Source of the DNA: Rurimicrobium sp040387755
GTDB taxonomy: Bacteria; Bacteroidota; Bacteroidia; Chitinophagales; Chitinophagaceae
Direction: 5' to 3'
Assembly (NCBI GenBank): GCA_040387755.1
Contig: JAZKDB010000002.1
Location: 930,001-994,000 of the forward strand
DNA length: 64,000 bases
The translations under genes were made by a program, and so were the position numbers. This document shows, piece by piece, positions 19,011 to 26,661 of this stretch (position 1 is the first letter of the stretch; every line of letters starts with the position of its first letter). The notes beneath the pieces were generated by a model. The model did no database searches. It saw nothing but the letters and a program-made list of their open reading frames with translations, and had not been told where the DNA came from.

Positions 19011-19865
19011 ATGAAGTATATCATTAGCTATTTGATTGTCGCAGCAAATTTATTCGTATTTCAAAATGTGCAGGCACAGTCAAAAAAAATCGATAAGGTA
19101 GTGATAGATGCCGGGCACGGGGGCACCGATGCCGGAGCCAGAGGTGGTGCAGGAATGATGCATGAAAAGGACATTGCTTTGGCTGTTTCTCTTAAACTGG
19201 GAAGAATCATCAATGATAGCCTCAAATCTGTCAAACCAATATTTACACGTACAACTGATGTTTTTATACCCTTGCCAGACCGTCATGAAATTGCGAATCA
19301 GGCGAGTGCAGATTTATTTTTGGCCATCCATGTCAATGCCAGCCCGGGCAGCTACGAAAAAATAAAAGTAGGCAGCAAAACTGTTGGCAAAGGCAAAAAA
19401 AGAAGAACAATACCTATTTATAAGACCATTCACCATAGAGAAACAGGAGCGAACGGAACCGAAACCTATGTTTTAGGATTGCACCGAAATGGACAAAAAG
19501 AAAACGCCATCAGTGAATTTGGCGACAATGTAACCGAAGAACCAGGGATGTTAAATATGAATGACCCTCAAACTGCTATTATTATTGCCCAGTATTCACA
19601 GATGTTTTTGAAAAAAAGTGTGGTTTTGGCCCAAAAGGTTCAGGACGAATTTGCGTATCAGGGTCGTAAAGATCTGGGAGTAAAGCAAAAAGGTCTGGAA
19701 GTACTTGCTGGCTGTGTGATGCCGGGGGTATTAATAGAAATAGGATTCATAAATAATACTGAGGAAGAGACCTATTTAAATAGCGAAAAAGGTCAAAATG
19801 AAGTTGCCTATGCAATTTTCAAAGCCATAAGAAATTATAAAAGAGAGGTCGAAAAAACCAATTAG
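19011..19865 (+). CDS. N-acetylmuramoyl-L-alanine amidase (Amidase_3)
   Basis: This 284-residue exported enzyme cuts the amide bond between MurNAc and the stem peptide. After a signal peptide it shows VVIDAGHGGTDAGARGG (zinc His), MMHEKDIALAVSLKLG (zinc Glu), ADLFLAIHVNAS (zinc His) and VLIEIGFINNTEEETYL (catalytic Glu). A roughly 40-residue basic insert (KTVGKGKKRRTIPIYK region) follows the HVNAS motif, in the position where related amidases carry regulatory insertions. It is divergent from lptD with a 74-nt gap. Confidence 0.92.
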   Translation: MKYIISYLIVAANLFVFQNVQAQSKKIDKVVIDAGHGGTDAGARGGAGMMHEKDIALAVSLKLGRIINDSLKSVKPIFTRTTDVFIPLPDRHEIANQASADLFLAIHVNASPGSYEKIKVGSKTVGKGKKRRTIPIYKTIHHRETGANGTETYVLGLHRNGQKENAISEFGDNVTEEPGMLNMNDPQTAIIIAQYSQMFLKKSVVLAQKVQDEFAYQGRKDLGVKQKGLEVLAGCVMPGVLIEIGFINNTEEETYLNSEKGQNEVAYAIFKAIRNYKREVEKTN

Positions 19866-19953
19866 TAAATATTTTTTGGAAGAATTTTGCTCAATAGTTT
19901 GCTTTTCAATCAGATTTTTCTACTTTTAAGCCTTGTAAACATATTTGTACTAA

Positions 19954-20511
19954 ATGAAAAAGAGTGTTAAACTTATATTATTGTCTGCCTTAGGAGCTGT
20001 TTCTGTATTTTCTACTGTGTTTTTATCTTCTTGTAAGAGGGATAAATGCAAGACTGTTGCTTGTCAAAACGGTAGCAGTTGTAACAGTGAGACCGGCGGA
20101 TGTGAATGCGCTCCCGGATTTGAAGGAACTATGTGCGAAGTGAAGACGCAGGAAAAATATGTTGGAACCTGGAATGTTGACGAGAAGGGAACCATTTCTC
20201 CTCGTACAAATTATCTTGTCGCCATAGAAAAATCTCTTTTGCCAGGAGCTACTCCTGCAGATGTACAAATCACGAACATGAACAATGCAACATTTGGCCG
20301 TGTGAATGCTATTTTGAATGGTGACACCATTACTATTCCTGAGCAAACTATCGACAACAAAAAAATCGTGGGTCAAGGTTACTTGAAAAATGATACTTAC
20401 TATGGATTGCATGGTTCTTTGACTCTGCGTTACAAAATTGTTCATTTGGAAAGCAAAAATGAGGACGATTTTGGTTTTGTAATTGGCGACCCTGCACAGC
20501 TACACAAATAA
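19954..20511 (+). CDS. Lipoprotein with EGF-like domain
   Basis: This 185-residue protein has a lipobox ending FLSSC (Cys about 27). Then comes a six-cysteine EGF-like unit, CKTVACQNGSSCNSETGGC followed by ECAPGFEGTMC, matching the calcium-independent EGF pattern. The remaining ~130 residues look like a small beta-sandwich beginning KYVGTWNVDEKG. It is expected at the outer membrane. A strong terminator follows, so it is probably monocistronic. Confidence 0.85.
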   Translation: MKKSVKLILLSALGAVSVFSTVFLSSCKRDKCKTVACQNGSSCNSETGGCECAPGFEGTMCEVKTQEKYVGTWNVDEKGTISPRTNYLVAIEKSLLPGATPADVQITNMNNATFGRVNAILNGDTITIPEQTIDNKKIVGQGYLKNDTYYGLHGSLTLRYKIVHLESKNEDDFGFVIGDPAQLHK

Positions 20512-20529
20512 AAAATATTCTTTAATTTG

Positions 20530-20562
20530 AAAAAAGACGTACATAAATTGTGCGTCTTTTTT
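20530..20562 (+). terminator. Rho-independent terminator after EGF-like lipoprotein
   Basis: AAAAAAGACG pairs with CGTCTTTTTT, extended by a wobble and two further pairs, with a short loop and a T run. Confidence 0.85.
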
Positions 20563-20594
20563 TGTTACTGCTGTTTTCTATAACTTAGAGCCCA

Positions 20595-21545
20595 ATGAAT
20601 TTCAAAAAAACAGTAGACATCAAAAAAGCAGTGCTGAATCTGCCTGTGGTAAACAAATTGCTACAAGTAAGTAAACGAATTGTTTTGCCTGGTTTTGAAG
20701 GGGTTTCTTTGTATGAGGCGGGAGATTTTTTTCTTGAAAATATGAACAATGTGAACCTAAGTGACCGTTGTTCTGCAGTCACTTATAATTTTCTTACGGC
20801 ATTACCCCCTACCCTGCTATTCCTGTTTACACTAATTCCCTATTTGCCTCTTACAGATGTGCATGTCACGATTTTGACTACGCTGAAACTTATGATTCCC
20901 AACAAGGAAACTTATGATAGTGTCAGTACGATTGTAAATGATTTTCTAAACAAAGAACAGCGTTCCTTACTTTCTTTCAGTTTGATACTTACTTTGTTTT
21001 ACTCATCCGAAGGAATGATGGGGTTAATGCGATACTTTGACAGAGACCAGAAAGTATATGTTGTCCGTAATATTTTCCAGAGGAGATGGGCCGCTGTTAA
21101 GCTAACCATTATGCTGATGGGTGTTGTATTGTTAAGTATCGTAGCAATTATTATTCAAACAAAAACAGTCAATGAATTGCTGCTTCAGATTTTTGACAAT
21201 TTATTGCTCATCAAAGTATTCAGTCTTTTAGTACTGTACTTTATCATCTTCAGCGCCATTTCCTGCATTTACATTTACGGCCCATCACTTACACATCGTT
21301 TCAGGTTCATTTCTGCAGGGGCAGTGTTTGCCAGCATCATTTGTGTTTTATCTTCCACTATATTCTTTTATGCAGTCAATCATTTTCTGGACTACAACAA
21401 AGTTTATGGTTCCATCGGTACTTTAATTGCATTCTTTGTATGGATGTCCATAAATACACGTATTATCATGCTGGGCTATGACCTTAATGTGAGCATACTG
21501 ATGGGCAAAATTCATAAAAAGTCAATTACAGATTCGGCTCAGTAA
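20595..21545 (+). CDS. YihY/BrkB family inner-membrane protein
   Basis: A 316-residue protein with six hydrophobic segments. Motifs include SDRCSAVTYNFLTALPPTLL, FLNKEQRSLLSFSLILTLFY, the SSEGMMGLMRYFDR block and YKVYGSIG-type sequence before the last helix (NKVYGSIGTLIAFFVWM), all typical of the YihY/BrkB (formerly mislabelled RNase BN) family. Molecular function is unsettled. Its 3' end overlaps the convergent sirtuin gene by 7 nt. Confidence 0.88.
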   Translation: MNFKKTVDIKKAVLNLPVVNKLLQVSKRIVLPGFEGVSLYEAGDFFLENMNNVNLSDRCSAVTYNFLTALPPTLLFLFTLIPYLPLTDVHVTILTTLKLMIPNKETYDSVSTIVNDFLNKEQRSLLSFSLILTLFYSSEGMMGLMRYFDRDQKVYVVRNIFQRRWAAVKLTIMLMGVVLLSIVAIIIQTKTVNELLLQIFDNLLLIKVFSLLVLYFIIFSAISCIYIYGPSLTHRFRFISAGAVFASIICVLSSTIFFYAVNHFLDYNKVYGSIGTLIAFFVWMSINTRIIMLGYDLNVSILMGKIHKKSITDSAQ

Positions 21546-22228
21546 TGCAGGAAATTCAACAATTCAGCAATACCTTCTGTAGCAGTTTTTTCAATTTTCG
21601 TAATATTCGCTATCCCATTTACATCAGGGATTTTACGGTCTAAAACATACTTGGGTATATGTGCTGCAGCATACTTCAATAATCCTGCGGCAGGATATAC
21701 TGCCAAAGAAGACCCAATCAGCACGACCACTTCTGCCCATTCATTCACCAACGGAAATGCTATTTCTAAATTGGGCACTGCCTCACCAAACCATACCACA
21801 TGCGGACGAAACTGACCTCCATCCAAGGCTTTGTCCCCCACCAGTATTTCCCTGCCAAATGGGTATAGTTTTTCATCATCGAGTTCACTGCGCATTTTGG
21901 TAATCTCTCCATGCAGATGAAGCACATTTGAAGAACCCGCACGTTCATGCAAATCATCTATATTCTGGGTAACAATAACCACATCATGCTTTTCTTCCAG
22001 TTTTGCCAAACCAAAATGAGCGGCATTGGGTTGAGCTGCGAGACATGCAGCTCGTCGCATATTGTAAAAACGAAGAACCAATTCAGGATTACGATGCCAG
22101 GCGTCAGGAGTAGCCACATCTTCAATTCGGTGATTTTCCCAGAGACCATCACCATCTCTGAAAGTCTGAAGCCCACTTTCGGCACTAATGCCTGCTCCGG
22201 TAAGCACAACAATTTTTTTTCTTTCCAT
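21539..22228 (-). CDS. cobB: Sirtuin-type NAD-dependent deacylase lacking zinc cysteines
   Basis: This 229-residue Sir2 protein has the NAD-binding VVLTGAGISAESGLQTFRD, TQNIDDLHERAGS and the catalytic-His block VLHLHGEI. The Tyr-x-x-Arg pair in FYNMRR corresponds to the acyl-pocket residues of CobB/SIRT5-type desuccinylases. The four zinc cysteines normally found after the catalytic His are absent: the segment from KMRSELDD to HVVWFGEAVP contains no cysteine. It is the last gene of a three-gene operon, 11 nt after the M28 peptidase. Confidence 0.9.
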   Translation of the reverse strand: MERKKIVVLTGAGISAESGLQTFRDGDGLWENHRIEDVATPDAWHRNPELVLRFYNMRRAACLAAQPNAAHFGLAKLEEKHDVVIVTQNIDDLHERAGSSNVLHLHGEITKMRSELDDEKLYPFGREILVGDKALDGGQFRPHVVWFGEAVPNLEIAFPLVNEWAEVVVLIGSSLAVYPAAGLLKYAAAHIPKYVLDRKIPDVNGIANITKIEKTATEGIAELLNFLHY

Positions 22229-22239
22229 TGATGCCCTTA

Positions 22240-23508
22240 TTAAAGTGATGAAACAAAATCTGTCAACAACAAAAATACCTGAGGAATATTATTTAGCGAT
22301 AGTTCTTTTGGCTTGTCAAATACATCATGATAATAGCCTTTTCCGCCATTTGCATAGATAAACACTGCTGGAACGCCAGATTGAGTAAAAGGGTAATGAT
22401 CACTATTTCTGGCATTGTCGCGACTGTTGATTTTGGGTAAATATTGCTTTGAAGCATTGATACTCTTCAATCGTTCGAAAGCGTCCTTCTGTGCAACGGC
22501 GTTCACTACTGTAATGCCATCCGTGGCATCACCCATTAAATCAATATTGAGTAAGAACTTTATCCTTTCTAAAGGAAAAATCGGATGCTCTACATAATAT
22601 CTCGAACCCAGCAAGCCAGCCTCTTCGCCACTAAAGGCAATAAATGCAACAGAGTACTTCTGAGGATGTTCCTTAAAATATTTAGCTAATGCCAGCATAA
22701 AGGAGGTTCCACTGGCATTATCATTAGCGCCGGGAAAAACAGTCCGGCTTCCCATTTTTCCCAGATGATCGTAATGCGCAGTAAACACAATAAAGCTATC
22801 CGGAACTACATTACCGGGGATAAAACCCAGAACATTCTTACTAACAGCTTTTTTGTCCAATTTATTTTGCACTGTTACCTCAACCTTTTTCCCTTTGGGC
22901 AAAGAAGTATCGGCAACATAAAAAACAGTTGAAGACATAGTATCTGTGGCAACCGTCCAGATTAATTTGCCCGTTTGGGGTATTATATAACATCCGCGGG
23001 GTAATTGTTGCACCAATTCAGCCTGATGCAATTTAAATTTTTTACAAAGCGAATCAAAATGCATTAACTGATAAACGTCCGTCGCTTTAAATCCTGATTT
23101 CAGCTTTTCCCATTCCAGAGAATCGTCGACTTTATTCAGATTTATCCGATCAGTCTTATTCTTACCAACAGTACGAAAGCCGCTGCTGGATGCATCTATC
23201 AAAAAATCCACCCCAGGTGTTAGTTGTTTCTTTCCTAATTTAAGTTCTACTTTCCCAGGAAATGTATTAACTGAAAATTGATATAGCTGATAATAATCCC
23301 CAACATCTGAAAATGATGCAAGTCCAATCTCGGAGTAATTCCGAAATAAAAAACGGGCTGCTTTATCTCTGCTATTACCAACATATCCCCGTCCACCAAA
23401 TCCATTACCAGCCAAAGTATTGATACATTGCCTGATATACCTCATGTCTTGACCCTCAGCTGAAAATAGTACTAAAAAAGCGGCTAAACCTGTATATAAT
23501 TTCTTCAT
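22240..23508 (-). CDS. Secreted M28 family aminopeptidase
   Basis: This 422-residue protein has a signal peptide (MKKLYTGLAAFLVLFSAEGQ). The dizinc peptidase blocks are FTAHYDHLG, GANDNASGTSFMLAL, AFSGEEAGLLGSRYYVEHP, LNIDLMGDATDG and SDHYPFTQSGVPAVFIYA. It should act in the periplasm or outside. The frame opens at an ATG at 23547, but the signal peptide begins at 23508, 13 nt after the upstream stop, so that start is used. Confidence 0.9.
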   Translation of the reverse strand: MKKLYTGLAAFLVLFSAEGQDMRYIRQCINTLAGNGFGGRGYVGNSRDKAARFLFRNYSEIGLASFSDVGDYYQLYQFSVNTFPGKVELKLGKKQLTPGVDFLIDASSSGFRTVGKNKTDRINLNKVDDSLEWEKLKSGFKATDVYQLMHFDSLCKKFKLHQAELVQQLPRGCYIIPQTGKLIWTVATDTMSSTVFYVADTSLPKGKKVEVTVQNKLDKKAVSKNVLGFIPGNVVPDSFIVFTAHYDHLGKMGSRTVFPGANDNASGTSFMLALAKYFKEHPQKYSVAFIAFSGEEAGLLGSRYYVEHPIFPLERIKFLLNIDLMGDATDGITVVNAVAQKDAFERLKSINASKQYLPKINSRDNARNSDHYPFTQSGVPAVFIYANGGKGYYHDVFDKPKELSLNNIPQVFLLLTDFVSSL

Positions 23509-23521
23509 AGTATGTCGTCGA

Positions 23522-24580
23522 TTAATCTTCCTGTTGCAAAGGTGCATCTTTGATTAAATAAATAATAGTGGGAAAGTGATCACTGTAACCATTAATCCAC
23601 TTATTGCCACTATAGCTGCGATGAGGATATCCCTTATACTTGCCAAACGAACTCTTCAAAAATTCTTTATCAAAAACTCTGGCCTGATAATACTGCCAGT
23701 GCCCCGTATTGGTAACAAGCCATGCAGGAGACAGGATAATCTGATCAAATAAATTCCATTTGTCATTATGGCTTAAAGTACCAATACCTCTGCTGTACAA
23801 TTTGTTCCATGGATTATATAATTGTCCTTTACTTAAGGCTTTAGATTTATCTCCGTTAGTACCTAATACTCTAGCCACACTGTTACTTACCGGATCGTCG
23901 TTTAAATCACCCATAATGATAATTTTAGCATTTTTGTGCAAGCTCATTAGTTGATCTACTACCTGTCGGTTAACTTCTGCAGCAGCAGCTCTTTTGGGCG
24001 CAGATGCTGCTTCTCCACCGCTTCTTGAAGGCCAGTGATTGACTAAAACAAAAACAGTGTCACCTTGCAGCACTCCTTCTACCAAAAGCACATCACGGGT
24101 ATGGCCTCCGCCTGCAAATTCCAGATTAACACCAATAGATTTTGCCTTTATTATTTTAAAATACTTCGGACTATAAATTAAGGCTACATTGATACCGCGT
24201 TTGTCAGGCCCTTCAATGCGGACAAAGCGATAATTTCTTTGTTTGATAGATGGCTGCTCCAACAGCACCTTCAATGCCCTATCATCTTCCACTTCACACA
24301 CACCAATCAATGCAGCTCCGTCTGGAGTATATTCAGTCCCCAACTGAACTAAAACTTCTGCCATATTCTTTGCCTTTTGCCTGAAAATTGCTTCTGTATA
24401 ACGGTGTGATCCTTCGGGCGTAAAATCCTCATCATTTGTCTCCGGGTTATCCTCAGGATTAAAAAAATTTTCAAGATTATAAAAGGCAACAGCCGCAATT
24501 GGATACTGCTTTTTTTGAGCAAAAGACATCAGGCTGCACAATTGCAGTAAGAACGTTATCAAAAGGTATTTATGAGCCAT
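23522..24580 (-). CDS. Secreted endonuclease/exonuclease/phosphatase family protein
   Basis: A 352-residue protein with a signal peptide ending SFAQ. The EEP fold is shown by AVAFYNLENFFNPEDNPETN (metal Asn/Glu), GVCEVEDDRALK, LVNHWPSRSGGEAASAPKR and IIMGDLNDDPVSNSV. Such exported members hydrolyse phosphodiesters or phosphate esters; the substrate is unknown. It is the first gene of the EEP-M28-sirtuin operon, with its own promoter at 24606-24634. Confidence 0.87.
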   Translation of the reverse strand: MAHKYLLITFLLQLCSLMSFAQKKQYPIAAVAFYNLENFFNPEDNPETNDEDFTPEGSHRYTEAIFRQKAKNMAEVLVQLGTEYTPDGAALIGVCEVEDDRALKVLLEQPSIKQRNYRFVRIEGPDKRGINVALIYSPKYFKIIKAKSIGVNLEFAGGGHTRDVLLVEGVLQGDTVFVLVNHWPSRSGGEAASAPKRAAAAEVNRQVVDQLMSLHKNAKIIIMGDLNDDPVSNSVARVLGTNGDKSKALSKGQLYNPWNKLYSRGIGTLSHNDKWNLFDQIILSPAWLVTNTGHWQYYQARVFDKEFLKSSFGKYKGYPHRSYSGNKWINGYSDHFPTIIYLIKDAPLQQED

Positions 24581-24605
24581 TTTTGGTCAGGTCAATTAAG
24601 AAAAT

Positions 24606-24634
24606 CAAAGATAGCAGAAGCACAAGTAAACCAA
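24606..24634 (-). promoter_or_regulatory. Bacteroidota-type promoter of the EEP-M28-sirtuin operon
   Basis: On the minus strand TTG is followed after 18 nt by TATCTTTG, a full match to TAnnTTTG. The predicted start lies about 20 nt before the ATG at 24580. Confidence 0.62.
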
Positions 24635-24697
24635 ACGAAAAAATAATGATGATAAAATTTGAATCCAGAATAACTTTTATGTTTTTACATTCGCATT

Positions 24698-25825
24698 ATG
24701 AAGATAGGTTTCGATGCCAAAAGACTGTTTAACAACAATACCGGACTGGGTAACTATAGCCGTAGTTTAGTCAGAAATTTGCAACAAACCCAGCCTAAAA
24801 ACGACTATCATCTTTTTAGCCCTGAAGCCCAACAGACAAGTAACACAGCATATTTTTTCAATACCGAAAAATTTCATATCCATCAAAGCAAAGCCAGACT
24901 GAAGGCCTATTGGCGAAGCTTTTCTATCGTAAAGGATTTGCAGAAAACAGGTATTGAACTGTATCACGGATTAAGCAATGAATTGCCGCACAACCTGCAA
25001 CAATCCGGCATAAAAAGTATTGTCACCATTCACGACCTGATATTTAAAATTTATCCTGAAACATATAGCTTGTCAGAAAGATTAATTTATGACAGGAAAT
25101 TTCGATATGCCTGCGAGCACGCAGACAAAATTGTCGCCATCAGTGAAAATACAAAGAGGGACATCACTCGATTGTACGATATACCAGAAAGCAAAATTTC
25201 GGTAATTTTTCAAAGTTGCAATCCCATTTTTTATCAAATGCGCCTTGCTGATGAAAACGATTCTGTAAAGAAACAATACCAATTGCCAGAACAGTATTTC
25301 CTGTACGTAGGCAGCATAGAAGCCCGCAAGAATCTGAAATTAATCATTGAAGCCTATCGCTTAAAGAAAGGTCAAATAAATATACCATTAGTTATAATCG
25401 GCAAAGGTGGTACTTACAAAAATGAATGCAAGAAATTAATTGCTGAATATGAGCTTGAAGATACTTTTATCTGGCATGAAAATCTGGCAGACAATCTTCA
25501 CCTGCAATCAGTTTACCAAATGGCGACTGCTCTTATTTATCCTTCCTTATATGAAGGGTTCGGCCTACCAATAGCTGAGGCTTTGTTAAGCAAAACACCT
25601 GTTATTGCTGCAGATACATCTTCTCTGCGGGAGGCAGGAGGCAATGATTCTATTTATATAAACCCCAAAAATGTTGCAGCATTATCTGATGCAATGCTGC
25701 GTGTTATCTCAGACAAAGAATTTGTCGGGAATATGAAAGAAAAAGGATTCGGATACGCTCACCAAACCTTCAACAGAAATCAATTGACCTCACAAATGCT
25801 TGCATTATATCAATCAATGTTCTAA
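24698..25825 (+). CDS. GT4 family glycosyltransferase
   Basis: This 375-residue GT-B enzyme starts MKIGFDAKRLFNNNTGLGNY. It carries LYVGSIEARKNLKLIIEAY at the second Rossmann domain and the E-x7-E donor-site motif ALIYPSLYEGFGLPIAEAL, then SLREAGG. It probably transfers a nucleotide-activated sugar to a surface glycan, though no other polysaccharide genes adjoin. It is divergent from the EEP operon. Confidence 0.9.
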   Translation: MKIGFDAKRLFNNNTGLGNYSRSLVRNLQQTQPKNDYHLFSPEAQQTSNTAYFFNTEKFHIHQSKARLKAYWRSFSIVKDLQKTGIELYHGLSNELPHNLQQSGIKSIVTIHDLIFKIYPETYSLSERLIYDRKFRYACEHADKIVAISENTKRDITRLYDIPESKISVIFQSCNPIFYQMRLADENDSVKKQYQLPEQYFLYVGSIEARKNLKLIIEAYRLKKGQINIPLVIIGKGGTYKNECKKLIAEYELEDTFIWHENLADNLHLQSVYQMATALIYPSLYEGFGLPIAEALLSKTPVIAADTSSLREAGGNDSIYINPKNVAALSDAMLRVISDKEFVGNMKEKGFGYAHQTFNRNQLTSQMLALYQSMF

Positions 25826-25860
25826 AATTTTATGGAAAAGAAAGAGAACAATAATAAAAA

Positions 25861-25897
25861 ACCAAGCGACCCAGATATTGCTTCAGTGTCGCTTGGT
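25861..25897 (-). terminator. Terminator after LytTR regulator
   Basis: ACCAAGCGAC pairs perfectly with GTCGCTTGGT across a 17-nt loop. On the minus strand it is followed by a T-rich tail. Confidence 0.75.
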
Positions 25898-25917
25898 GTC
25901 ATAAATGTGCAAACCGA

Positions 25918-26658
25918 CTAGCCTTCCACAATACCCAAAAAATCGTCCTTTTTACGCACGGACACATCCAGTTGTGTACCATTGGTCAGGACAACATAGC
26001 CTCCTCTCCCCTTCACATATTTCTCTACATAACTGAGGTTGACAATGTAGTGGCTGTGAATACGAATAAATATGTGTTTCGGAAGCAGGATTTCGTATTC
26101 GCCGATATTTTTAGAGACAAGTATTTTCTTCTCCTGATTAGCCAAATAGAAACGGGTATACCTTCCTTCAGATTCGCAGTACATAATCTTCTGGATGTCT
26201 ACAAAGATTAACCCATCCTGGGCAGGCAAAGACAAACGATGGGTATAGTTTAAGTTAAACTCTATGATTTGTTTTTGATTGGCCAGCATTCTCTTGGCAT
26301 AAATCTTAGATGCGGCCCTTTCTACCGCCTCTGTCAAGTCCAGTTTATCAATAGGCTTTAAGATATAATCTGTAGCCCGGTGCTTAATAGCCTGAATGCC
26401 AAATTGCTCGTGGGCGGTTACAAATATCTTCTCAAAATCCAAATTATTAACTTGCTCCAGCAGTTCAAAACTATTATGGCCTGACAATTCGATGTCTAAT
26501 AATACGAGCTCAGGGTGATGACTCAACAATTCCAATTTCGCTTCTTCGATAGTAGCTGCCGTAGCCACTATCTGAATTTGTGGACAATGTTTAAGGAGTA
26601 ATGCTGTCAGATGCTTTAGTGCAATGGGCTCATCTTCGATGAGAATAGTGCGAATCAT
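25918..26658 (-). CDS. LytTR family response regulator
   Basis: A 246-residue regulator. The receiver domain has the acidic pocket (LIEDEP), the phospho-acceptor Asp in ELVLLDIELSG, the conserved Thr in FVTAH and the Lys in ILKPID. From about residue 140 comes a LytTR DNA-binding domain (IVDI-type start VDIQKIMYCESEGRYTRFYL, ending HIFIRIHSHYIVNLSYVEKY). It begins 3 nt after its partner sensor kinase gene ends. Confidence 0.92.
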   Translation of the reverse strand: MIRTILIEDEPIALKHLTALLLKHCPQIQIVATAATIEEAKLELLSHHPELVLLDIELSGHNSFELLEQVNNLDFEKIFVTAHEQFGIQAIKHRATDYILKPIDKLDLTEAVERAASKIYAKRMLANQKQIIEFNLNYTHRLSLPAQDGLIFVDIQKIMYCESEGRYTRFYLANQEKKILVSKNIGEYEILLPKHIFIRIHSHYIVNLSYVEKYVKGRGGYVVLTNGTQLDVSVRKKDDFLGIVEG

Positions 26659-26661
26659 TTT

